Of a stretch of DNA of 64,000 nucleotides, positions 9,606-17,133 are shown one piece after another. How positions within the stretch are numbered: position 1 is the stretch's first letter; the number at the start of each line of letters is the position of its first letter. The position numbers and the translations under genes are program-made. This stretch comes from Candidatus Rhodoblastus alkanivorans (GTDB taxonomy: Bacteria > Pseudomonadota > Alphaproteobacteria > Rhizobiales > Beijerinckiaceae), in the NCBI RefSeq assembly GCF_022760755.1, contig NZ_JAIVFP010000001.1:2398001-2462000 (forward strand). The letters are read 5' to 3'. The notes beneath the pieces are model-generated. The model was not told the DNA's origin. It did no database searches and was given only the letters and a program-made list of their open reading frames with translations.

Positions 9606-9989
9606 ATGGGCGTCGCCGCGCATCGGGAAAGCGATAATCTCAACCCTTCCGCCGCGCCGGGGCCCTTCGACTCGCCGATCGATCTTGTCCATCTCGCGCG
9701 CCAGACGATGGGCGACCGCGAATTGGAAAAGGAAGCGCTCGCCCTGTTCGACCGGCAGGCGGAGCAGATTTCCGAAAAGCTGCGCTTCGCAGCTTCCGGC
9801 CCGGCGGCCGCCGATCTCGCGCACAAGCTGAAAGGCTCGGCCCGCGCCATCGGCGCGGTCGCCGTGGCCGCCGCCGCGGACCATTATGAACATGCGGCCC
9901 GCGCCGGCGCGCTGAAACAGGCCGACGCCGACCATCTGGTTGTCGCGACGGCGGCGGCGCGCGCCTTTTTGCGCGAACTGGACGCCTAG
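9606..9989 (+). CDS. Hpt domain-containing (histidine phosphotransfer) protein
   Basis: 127 residues, about the size of a free-standing Hpt domain. The motif AHKLKGSAR holds the candidate phospho-accepting His73 in the usual HxLKGxA context. The rest is four-helix-bundle type sequence ending in LRELDA. Such proteins relay phosphate between response regulators and hybrid kinases in the cytoplasm. The ATG at 9606 is preceded by GAGG at suitable distance; a longer frame exists upstream but starts in non-conserved sequence. No kinase or regulator partner is adjacent, so the partner is unknown. Confidence 0.75.
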   Translation: MGVAAHRESDNLNPSAAPGPFDSPIDLVHLARQTMGDRELEKEALALFDRQAEQISEKLRFAASGPAAADLAHKLKGSARAIGAVAVAAAADHYEHAARAGALKQADADHLVVATAAARAFLRELDA

Positions 9990-10765
9990 ACGAGAAACTT
10001 CTCCACCGCCGCAAGAAAGGGGTGGGCCGCTTCGACGCAAGAGAGATGGGCGGCCGGCAGGCGGACGAGGCGCGCGTCGGGCAGGGCGCCAGCGAGGGCC
10101 TCGCCGAGCGCGGGCGGCGTCGAGGCGTCGGCGTCACCGACGATCACCAGCGTCGGGCGCGGCGGCGCCGCGCGAATCGCGTCGCGCAGGTCGGCGTCAC
10201 GCAGAGCCGCGCAGCAGGCGGCGTAGCCGAGCGGCGGCGTGGCGCGCACCAGTTTTTCGATCTGCTGGTATCTTTCCGGATCCGTTGCGCGGAAGGCCGG
10301 GGTCAGCCAGCGCTGAACCACAGCCGCCGCAAGATCGGCCATGCCGCCGCCGCGCGCCGCGCGAATGCGCGCGTTCCAGTTTTCGGGACCGGGAAACCAG
10401 GCGGCGGTGTTCGAGAGCACGACCCTGTCGAGCCGGTCCGGGGCGTGGATCATTAGCCATTGCCCGATCGCGCCGCTCATCGACAGGCCGACGAAATGGG
10501 CGCGGGCCAGGCCGAGCGCGTCCATCAGGGCGACGACGTCGCCGCCGAGGTCGGAGAGGGAATAGGGGCCGGGCGGGACATCCGAGCCGCCATGGCCCCG
10601 GGCGTCGAATCGCACCACGAAGAATTTTTTGGCGAGAATCGGCGCGACTTCGTCCCAGACGCTCAGGCTCGCGCCGAGCGGATGAGCGAGGATCAGGGTC
10701 GGCGCGCCGGGCGCGCCTGCGGTCGCGACATTGAGGGACAGGGCGCCGATGTTCATTTTGCTCAT
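9986..10765 (-). CDS. alpha/beta hydrolase, 3-oxoadipate enol-lactonase-like
   Basis: 259 residues. The nucleophile elbow is GLSMSG, the acid is probably the Asp of VGDADASTPP, and the catalytic His lies in AAHLSCVEA, all in the order of the alpha/beta-hydrolase fold. The overall sequence is closest in style to PcaD, which opens the lactone ring in the beta-ketoadipate pathway. No other pca gene is nearby, so the substrate is uncertain and the name is a family label. The start ATG has a GAGGA site in front. The 3' end overlaps the convergent Hpt gene by 4 bases. Confidence 0.8.
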   Translation of the reverse strand: MSKMNIGALSLNVATAGAPGAPTLILAHPLGASLSVWDEVAPILAKKFFVVRFDARGHGGSDVPPGPYSLSDLGGDVVALMDALGLARAHFVGLSMSGAIGQWLMIHAPDRLDRVVLSNTAAWFPGPENWNARIRAARGGGMADLAAAVVQRWLTPAFRATDPERYQQIEKLVRATPPLGYAACCAALRDADLRDAIRAAPPRPTLVIVGDADASTPPALGEALAGALPDARLVRLPAAHLSCVEAAHPFLAAVEKFLV

Positions 10766-10776
10766 GGCGAATTTCC

Positions 10777-11469
10777 TCAGATCAGCTTCATCGCGCGCAT
10801 CGAGGCGTGGCCATTGCGGCCAACGATCAGATGGTCGTGCAGCTTGACGCCGAGCGGCTTGGCGAGCGCGGCGATGGTCTCGGTCATGGTCACGTCGGCG
10901 GTCGAGGGCGTCGGGTCGCCCGAGGGATGATTGTGGACGAGGATCATCGCGCTGGCGTTCAGCTCCAACGCGCGGCGGATCACCTCGCGCGGATAGACGG
11001 GCGTGTGATCGACCGTGCCGCGCCCCTGTACCTCGTCGGCGAGCAGGCCGTTCTTCTTGTCGAGGAATAGAACGCGGAATTCCTCGGTCTCGCGAAAGGC
11101 CATGGCGCCGCGGCAATAATCGAGCACCTGGGCGAAGGAGCCGAGCTCCAGCCGCTTCTTCATGGATTGCCGGGCGAACCGCAGCGCCGCCGCCTCGACG
11201 ATCTTCAGTTCCGTCACCACCGCGTCGCCGACATAATCGACTTCCTTGAGCCGCGCCGGCGGCGCCGCGATCACTTCGGCGAAGGAGCCGAAGCGCTGCA
11301 TCAGCATTTTGGCGATGGGCTTGACGTCGCGGCGCGGAATGGCGCGAAACAGCAGCAGCTCCAGCAATTCGTAATCGTGCAGGCCTTCAGCGCCGCCTTT
11401 CAGGAAACGCTCACGCAGCCGCTCACGGTGGCCGGCGTTGAGCGAGTCTTTTGTCGGCTGCTGGTCCAC
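10777..11469 (-). CDS. radC: RadC family protein (JAMM/MPN domain)
   Basis: 230 residues. The N-terminal part has the helical UPF0758 region ([20 protein letters not shown]), and the C-terminal part has the JAMM metal site [14 protein letters not shown]. This is the standard length and domain order of RadC. The family was once linked to DNA repair; its real function is unsettled. It follows map on the same strand with a 12-base gap, the arrangement common in alphaproteobacteria. Confidence 0.95.
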   Translation of the reverse strand: MDQQPTKDSLNAGHRERLRERFLKGGAEGLHDYELLELLLFRAIPRRDVKPIAKMLMQRFGSFAEVIAAPPARLKEVDYVGDAVVTELKIVEAAALRFARQSMKKRLELGSFAQVLDYCRGAMAFRETEEFRVLFLDKKNGLLADEVQGRGTVDHTPVYPREVIRRALELNASAMILVHNHPSGDPTPSTADVTMTETIAALAKPLGVKLHDHLIVGRNGHASMRAMKLI

Positions 11470-11481
11470 GACGGCGTCGGG

Positions 11482-12312
11482 TCAGGGCGCCGTGACATAG
11501 GGCGGACAGTTCAGCCCGCGCGGTGAGAGCGTGAAGATTTCGCAGCCCCCGGCGGTGACCCCCACAGCATGTTCGAACTGGGCGGAGAGCGAGCGGTCGC
11601 GGGTCACGGCGGTCCAGCCGTCGGACAGGATTTTCACCTGCGGCTTGCCGACATTGATCATCGGCTCGATGGTGAAGAACATGCCCTCGCGCAGGGTCAC
11701 GCCCTGTCCCTTATTACCGTAATGGAGGATGTTGGGCTCGTCGTGGAACAGGCGGCCGAGGCCGTGGCCGCAGAATTCGCGCACCACCGAGCAGCGCTCG
11801 GATTCGGCGTAAGATTGGATGGCGTGGCCGATGTCGCCGGTGGTGGCGCCGGGCTTGACCACGGCGATCCCCCGCAAAAGCGCTTCATAGGTCACCTGGC
11901 ACAGGCGCTGCGCGCGGCGGGGAACCTCGCCGACATAATACATGCGGCTCGAGTCACCGTGCCAGCCGTCGACGATATAGGTGACGTCGATATTGACGAT
12001 GTCGCCATCGCGCAGGGGCTTGGAATCGGGGATGCCGTGGCAGACGACATGGTTGACCGAGGTGCAGATCGACTTGCGATAGCCGCGATAATCGAGCGGG
12101 GCCGGATAAGCGCCGTGGTCCATGCCGAATTCATAGGCCAGCTTGTCCAGCGCGTCGGTGGTGACGCCGGGCTGGGCGGCCTCGACCATGAGGTCGAGTG
12201 CTTCAGCCGCGATCCGGCCGGCCTTGCGCATGCCTTCGAACCCTTCCGGGCCATGAATGCGAATATGGCCGGTCTTGCGGCTCGGCAGCGCGTCGGCTTC
12301 GATGAAGGTCAT
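11482..12312 (-). CDS. map: methionine aminopeptidase type I
   Basis: 276 residues. It removes the initiator methionine from new proteins in the cytosol. The five metal ligands of the family are visible in order: Asp in NIDVT, Asp in WHGDSS, His in GHGLG, Glu in FTIEPM, and Glu in FEHAVG. Length and sequence are typical of the type Ia enzyme of alphaproteobacteria, including the short N-terminal extension. It is transcribed together with radC. Confidence 0.96.
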   Translation of the reverse strand: MTFIEADALPSRKTGHIRIHGPEGFEGMRKAGRIAAEALDLMVEAAQPGVTTDALDKLAYEFGMDHGAYPAPLDYRGYRKSICTSVNHVVCHGIPDSKPLRDGDIVNIDVTYIVDGWHGDSSRMYYVGEVPRRAQRLCQVTYEALLRGIAVVKPGATTGDIGHAIQSYAESERCSVVREFCGHGLGRLFHDEPNILHYGNKGQGVTLREGMFFTIEPMINVGKPQVKILSDGWTAVTRDRSLSAQFEHAVGVTAGGCEIFTLSPRGLNCPPYVTAP

Positions 12313-12479
12313 CTAAATGGTGTGTCCTTTCGTCACGCGGACTTCGCGTCCTCCCTGACGGGCGCGGCCGCGACAAATTTCAGGGTATGATATTCTTTTT
12401 CCAGATTTAGCCCAAACCCTGTCCGGCGCAAGGGGCCAACGCGCTCACCATGCCCGTTCCCTCCAGGAGACAGAGATCA

Positions 12480-13267
12480 ATGACGGACGAATCACGGAAA
12501 CCGCGCCTGAGCAAGGTTCCAGAGGTCACGCTCGGCTTCTGGGTCGTCAAGATTCCCGTGACGACGCTCGGCGAGACCGGCGGCGACGCGGTCACCATGT
12601 CGATGCACCTCGGCCATGCCGTAGGAACGATCATCTTCTTCGCCGCTTTCGTCCTGGCCGCGGCGGTCCAGGTGCGGGCGCGCGGGTTCCACCCCTAATT
12701 TTATGGCTTACGATCGTCGCAACCACCACTGTGGGCACGACTTTTGCCGATTTGGTCGATCGCTCGCTCGGAATCGGCTATTGGGTCGGCTCCGCCCTGC
12801 TTGCGGCGTTGCTCGCGACGTCGCTCGCCGTCTGGCGCTGGTCGGAAGGGACGGTTTTGGTCGAAACGGTGACGACGCCGCGGGTCGAGGCTTTCTACTG
12901 GACGACGATCCTGTTCTCGCAGACTTTGGGCACGGCGCTCGGCGACTGGATGGCCGACGCCAGCCACATTGGCGTTCATCTGGGCTTCGGCGGCGGCGCG
13001 CTCGTATTCGGCGCCGCGCTCGCGGGCCTTGTCGCGTTCTATTATTACACGAATATTTCGCGTGTCGCGCTGTTCTGTGCGGCCTTCATCCTGACGCGGC
13101 CGCTGGGCGCGACCGTCGGCGACTTTCTCGACAAGGCGCATCAGCTCGGAGGGCTGGGCTTGAGCCGCTATTACGCCTCGGCGGTGCTGATCGTCGCCAT
13201 CCTCGTCTTGCTCATCACCTTTCCCCAGCGCGCCGGCGCTCATCCCTCCGCGCGCGAGGCGTCATGA
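12480..13267 (+). pseudogene. COG4705-family membrane protein, split by a one-base frameshift
   Basis: The first frame (12480-12698, 72 codons) begins MTDESRKPRLSKVPEVTLGF and stops at TAA right after GFHP. The continuation (LWLTIVATTTVGTTFADL and onward, to 13267) is in the -1 frame and is a perfect match to the rest of the same membrane-protein family, with seven or so hydrophobic segments. The switch falls in the run ACCCCT at 12691-12696; adding one C restores a single frame of about 262 codons, the normal family length. Either this is a real inactivating deletion or a base-calling error in a C run. Function of the family is unknown. Confidence 0.8.
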
Positions 13268-13328
13268 TGACGGGCGGGGCGGCCCAAAGGTCTTGGCCGC
13301 TGGCGCTGGGGCTGGTATTAACCCCTCC

Positions 13329-14192
13329 ATGCGCGCGATTCCCGCCAATGATTTGTCTCCTTTCGGGCAATATCGGCCGCAAGGCGCCTTGCGCGGCCTG
13401 CTGCGCTTCACGCAGAGCGCCGGAGCCCATTGGCTCGGCCAGCGCATGGCGCTGCTGGTGCGGCGGATCGGCCTGCGCCGGCTGCGCGCCCGTCCCGTCG
13501 ACGTGACGGTGGACACGCTGAAAGCGCGGATGCGGCTTTATCCATACAACAACGCCTGCGAAAAGCGCCTGCTGTTCACGCCGCAATTCTCCGACCGCGA
13601 GGAGCGCCGCTTCCTTGCCGCGCGGATTTCTCCCGACATAACCTTTTTCGACATCGGCGCGGGCTGCGGCGCCGGCAGCCTGTTCGTCGCGCTGCGCGCC
13701 GGCCCGCGCGCAAGAGTTCTCGCGGTCGAACCCCAGCCGCTGCTGTTCGAGCGGCTGGTTTATAACCTCCGCCAGAACCCGGCCGCGACCGTCAAGGCGC
13801 TCGATTGCGCGGTCGCCGACGTCGACGGCCCGGTGACCTTGTTCTATCATTCGCGCGATCTCGCCGAGACTTCCATGCGCATCGTCAGCGCCGAGAACAG
13901 CGGCGGTTCGTTCCTTGCGCCGGCCAAATCGCTCGCGACGCTTGCCCGCGAGGAGGGGCTGCGCCGCATCGACGTGATGAAGCTCGACGTCGAGGGAGCC
14001 GAGGATCTGGCGCTGGAGCCTTTCCTCACCAACGAGCCCGAGTCGCTGTGGCCGCACGCGCTGGTGCTCGCTTATTCTCCGGCGAAATGGGAGGTCGATC
14101 TGCTCGGCCTGCTCGAAAGCCGGGGCTATGTCCCGGTCGCGCGGACCAAAGTCTACGTGATGTACGAACGCGGGCGCCGCGCGGATGGTTGA
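13329..14192 (+). CDS. FkbM family methyltransferase
   Basis: 287 residues from the ATG at 13329 (an upstream TTG at 13293 would add 12 residues). The SAM-binding motif I reads FFDIGAGCGAGSL, followed by the acidic VEPQP and the late motif DVMKLDVEGAE that defines FkbM-type O-methyltransferases. Substrates in this family are usually sugars or secondary metabolites and cannot be predicted here. The stop overlaps the next gene by 8 bases, so the two are co-transcribed. Confidence 0.85.
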   Translation: MRAIPANDLSPFGQYRPQGALRGLLRFTQSAGAHWLGQRMALLVRRIGLRRLRARPVDVTVDTLKARMRLYPYNNACEKRLLFTPQFSDREERRFLAARISPDITFFDIGAGCGAGSLFVALRAGPRARVLAVEPQPLLFERLVYNLRQNPAATVKALDCAVADVDGPVTLFYHSRDLAETSMRIVSAENSGGSFLAPAKSLATLAREEGLRRIDVMKLDVEGAEDLALEPFLTNEPESLWPHALVLAYSPAKWEVDLLGLLESRGYVPVARTKVYVMYERGRRADG

Positions 14193-14916
14193 AGGGCGCG
14201 TCACGGCCGCCGTGCTGGTGATCGGCGACGAAATCCTGTCTGGCCGGACCCGCGACGCCAACAGCCACTATATCGCCCATTACCTGCTTCAGATCGGCAT
14301 AGAAACGCGCGAAATCCGCGTCGTGCCGGATGTCGAGGAGGAGATCGTCGCCGCGCTCAACGCCCTGCGGTCTCGCTACGATTATGTCTTCACCACCGGC
14401 GGCATTGGCCCCACGCATGACGACATCACCGCCGACGCGGTGGCCAAGGCGTTTGGCGTCGGAATTTCCGAGGACCCGCGCGCGCTTGCTTTGCTGCTGG
14501 AGCGGATCAAGCCCGAGGATTTGAATGCGGCGCGCCGGCGCATGGCCCGGATTCCGGACGGCGCGGAACTGGTCGCCAATCCGATCTCCAAGGCGCCCGG
14601 CTTCTGGATCGGTAATGTCGTCGTCATGGCCGGGGTGCCGGCGGTGATGCAGGTCATGCTTGACGATGTCGCGCCCAAGCTCGCCCATGGCGTGAAAATC
14701 TTGTCGGAAACCATTGACGCTCTTGGTCTTCCGGAAGGCGCCTATGCGGCCGGGCTGATGGATCTGGCGAAGGCTTTTCCGCAATTGTCGATCGGCTCCT
14801 ATCCTTCGCTGCGCGAAGGGAAATTCTTCAACCAGATCGTGCTGCGCGGCCGCGATGGCGACGTCCTGGCGGCGGCGGCGGAAAGGACCCGCGCCATGCT
14901 GCGCGGGCTGGACTGA
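14185..14916 (+). CDS. competence/damage-inducible protein A-like, molybdopterin-binding domain
   Basis: 243 residues. It contains the MoaB/MogA-type fold motifs GDEILSGRTRDAN and TTGGIGPTHDD, as in the N-terminal domain of CinA. The C-terminal nicotinamide-nucleotide amidase domain of full CinA is absent, as is usual for the stand-alone alphaproteobacterial form. It may hydrolyse a pyrophosphate bond such as in ADP-ribose, by analogy with CinA. It overlaps the FkbM gene and ends 27 bases before a convergent ABC gene. Confidence 0.88.
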   Translation: MVEGRVTAAVLVIGDEILSGRTRDANSHYIAHYLLQIGIETREIRVVPDVEEEIVAALNALRSRYDYVFTTGGIGPTHDDITADAVAKAFGVGISEDPRALALLLERIKPEDLNAARRRMARIPDGAELVANPISKAPGFWIGNVVVMAGVPAVMQVMLDDVAPKLAHGVKILSETIDALGLPEGAYAAGLMDLAKAFPQLSIGSYPSLREGKFFNQIVLRGRDGDVLAAAAERTRAMLRGLD

Positions 14917-14943
14917 AGGGCCGTTCGCCCGGCGCGTCTTCGG

Positions 14944-15681
14944 TCAGCGCAGAATCTGCTGGAGGAAGCTTTTCGTGCGCTCATGGCGGGGCGCCGTGAA
15001 AAACGCCTCCGGCGCCCCGATTTCGACGATCTGGCCCTGGTCCATGAATATCACCCGGTCGGCGACCTGGCGGGCGAAGCCCATTTCATGGGTCACCACC
15101 ATCATGGTCATGCCCTCGCGCGCCAGCGCCTCCATCGTGTCGAGCACTTCCTTGACCATTTCCGGGTCGAGCGCCGAGGTCGGTTCGTCGAACAGCATGA
15201 GTTTCGGCTTCATGCACAAAGCCCGGGCGATGGCCACACGCTGTTGCTGGCCGCCCGAAAGCCCGGCGGGATATTTTTGCGCCTGTTCGGCGATCCTGAC
15301 TTTTTCCAAATAATGCAAGGCGACCGCCTCGGCCTCGGTCCTGGGAAGCTTGCGCGCATGGACCGGCGCCAGCATGCAGTTTTCCAGCACGGTCAGGTGA
15401 GGAAAAAGGTTGAAATGCTGGAAGACCATGCCGACCTCGCGCCGGACCTCCTCGACGCTGCGCAGATCGTCGGTCAGTTCGACCCCGTCCACCACGATCC
15501 GGCCCGACTGATGCGTCTCCAGTCGGTTGACGCAGCGGATGAGGGTCGATTTGCCCGACCCGGAGGGGCCGCACAACACGATCTTCTCGCCCCGCGCGAC
15601 TTCGAGATCGACGTCCCGCAGCGCATGGAATTCGCCATACCATTTATTGACGCCGATCATGCGAATCGCGGCTTCGGTCAT
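14944..15681 (-). CDS. polar amino acid ABC transporter ATP-binding protein (GlnQ/AapP type)
   Basis: 245 residues. All ABC motifs are present: Walker [10 protein letters not shown], signature LSGGQQQR, Walker [13 protein letters not shown] and H-loop VTHEMGF. The length and spacing match the ATPases that drive uptake of polar amino acids. No permease or binding protein is adjacent, so it is an orphan ATPase within this window. Specificity cannot be read from the sequence. Confidence 0.92.
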   Translation of the reverse strand: MTEAAIRMIGVNKWYGEFHALRDVDLEVARGEKIVLCGPSGSGKSTLIRCVNRLETHQSGRIVVDGVELTDDLRSVEEVRREVGMVFQHFNLFPHLTVLENCMLAPVHARKLPRTEAEAVALHYLEKVRIAEQAQKYPAGLSGGQQQRVAIARALCMKPKLMLFDEPTSALDPEMVKEVLDTMEALAREGMTMMVVTHEMGFARQVADRVIFMDQGQIVEIGAPEAFFTAPRHERTKSFLQQILR

Positions 15682-15908
15682 GGGGAGGCCCGGTCGGAGG
15701 AATCAATATCTGGAAGCCGCGTCATGTATGGGCGGGCCCCTTTGCGCAAGAGATATTTGGACGGCCACGACTTACGGGTCCGATGCGGCCATATATTCGG
15801 CCATTCAAGCGCGGCGCCAAAACAGGCCATTGCGGCCTACACTTTCGCGCGGGTTAAAAAAGCGTTATGAACGCGCACCCCGCGCCCAGCGCGCTACAGA
15901 GGCGAAAC

Positions 15909-16646
15909 ATGGCCGATACCCGTTACGAGGAACTGGTCGCCCATGCGGTGAAGTCGATCATGGATGCGGAGGTCTGGTCGAAGCCATATCCGCACATGAT
16001 CTTCCGCGATTTCTGGCCCGAGGATTTTTATCGCGAGTTGAACGCGAAGCGGCCGGAGGAAAAGAATTATTTCCAGCTCAACGGCGCCAACACCCGCCGC
16101 CAGTTCACTTTGTTCGACGGCTCCTGCGACGCCGGCGACGACGAGCGGCGCGCTTTGTGGAAGCTGGCGTCCGACGTTCTGTCCGCGCCCGAACTCGAAG
16201 CCGCCATGCGTACGCGGCTCGACGAGGGCTTGAAAATCCGCTCCAACGCCAGCAAGGAAGGCTGGCCGATCCCGATGTATCCCAGGCCCGTGCTCTATTG
16301 CGATTATGACGGCTACCGGATCAAGCCGCATCCCGACACCAGGCGAAAAGTCATCACCATGATGATTTATATGCCCGAGGACGACAGCCAGAAGGCGCTT
16401 GGCACGACGCTCTACCGGCTGTCGCCACAGGGTCTGTTCTCGTGGAAACATTTCGGCCTCGCCGAGGAAAAGACCGTGCCCTTCCTGCCCAATAGCGGCT
16501 GCGCCTTCGTCGTCATCCATCCGGCCTATGATTTTCTGCACACCAGTTGGCACGGGCGCGAATCGATCGCGGTGGACAACGACAGGCCGCGCTTCTCGAT
16601 CCTCAACACCTATTACGCCGAGCCGGTGCAGAAGGCGGTTTACTGA
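15909..16646 (+). CDS. 2OG-Fe(II) oxygenase-like protein
   Basis: 245 residues from the ATG at 15909; an in-frame ATG at 15867 would add 14 residues and neither has a strong ribosome site. A double-stranded beta-helix metal site is suggested by His141-x-Asp143 (PHPDTRRK), a distal His in LHTSWHG (about 211-215), and Arg217 as a possible 2-oxoglutarate ligand. This is the HxD...H...R pattern of Fe(II)/2-oxoglutarate dioxygenases. Substrate unknown. It lies alone between a divergent ABC gene and a small membrane protein. Confidence 0.65.
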   Translation: MADTRYEELVAHAVKSIMDAEVWSKPYPHMIFRDFWPEDFYRELNAKRPEEKNYFQLNGANTRRQFTLFDGSCDAGDDERRALWKLASDVLSAPELEAAMRTRLDEGLKIRSNASKEGWPIPMYPRPVLYCDYDGYRIKPHPDTRRKVITMMIYMPEDDSQKALGTTLYRLSPQGLFSWKHFGLAEEKTVPFLPNSGCAFVVIHPAYDFLHTSWHGRESIAVDNDRPRFSILNTYYAEPVQKAVY

Positions 16647-16694
16647 CCCGCCGCCACGGCGCAGTATGCGCTTAAACGCGAGGCGCGGGGGAGC

Positions 16695-17111
16695 ATGTTC
16701 CGGAACGAGTTGGGCGAGCGTCGCTGGCCGGTCCTCATCGTCGCGCTCGGGCTTACAATTGCGCCTTTGCTCGCCATTCTGGTGAACAAGTCGCTTGCGC
16801 CATGGGTCTTCCTGCCCTTCAAATGGCGCAACCTGCTATTTCTCGTCTTCGTGCCCTTCGTCCTCGGCGTGGTGAGCGAGACGCGCCCGATCATGGTCGG
16901 CGATCTCGAAGCGCGCGACGGCTCCGTGGTTTTCGCCGCGATCGTCCTGATCGTGTGGTTCGTCCTGCTGCTCAAGGGCTGGGGTTTCGACCTCTGGGCC
17001 AATGTTCTGCCCCTCGGCGTTTTCGTCTCGCAGGTCGGCGCCTTTCACGCCGGCCGCTGGGCCGGGCGGATCCCGCGCCATCGCCTGCCGGACGATCCCG
17101 GCCACGGTTGA
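16695..17111 (+). CDS. small integral membrane protein of unknown function
   Basis: 138 residues with four hydrophobic segments (about 12-30, 47-62, 78-95 and 100-115). I do not recognise the family. It starts 48 bases after the oxygenase-like gene and ends 22 bases before copA, so co-transcription with copA is plausible. A role in metal handling would be guilt by association only. Confidence 0.6.
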   Translation: MFRNELGERRWPVLIVALGLTIAPLLAILVNKSLAPWVFLPFKWRNLLFLVFVPFVLGVVSETRPIMVGDLEARDGSVVFAAIVLIVWFVLLLKGWGFDLWANVLPLGVFVSQVGAFHAGRWAGRIPRHRLPDDPGHG

Positions 17112-17133
17112 TCGGGCCTCGGCGCGAGACCAT

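Noticed and set aside
12731-13267. Independent membrane protein gene starting at GTG 12731
   Set aside because: Family alignment by eye shows it is the downstream part of the gene starting at 12480, separated by a one-base frameshift.
17002-17133. Extended N-terminus for CopA
   Set aside because: The extension overlaps the membrane protein gene and lacks similarity to CopA; the ATG at 17134 fits the first metal domain.
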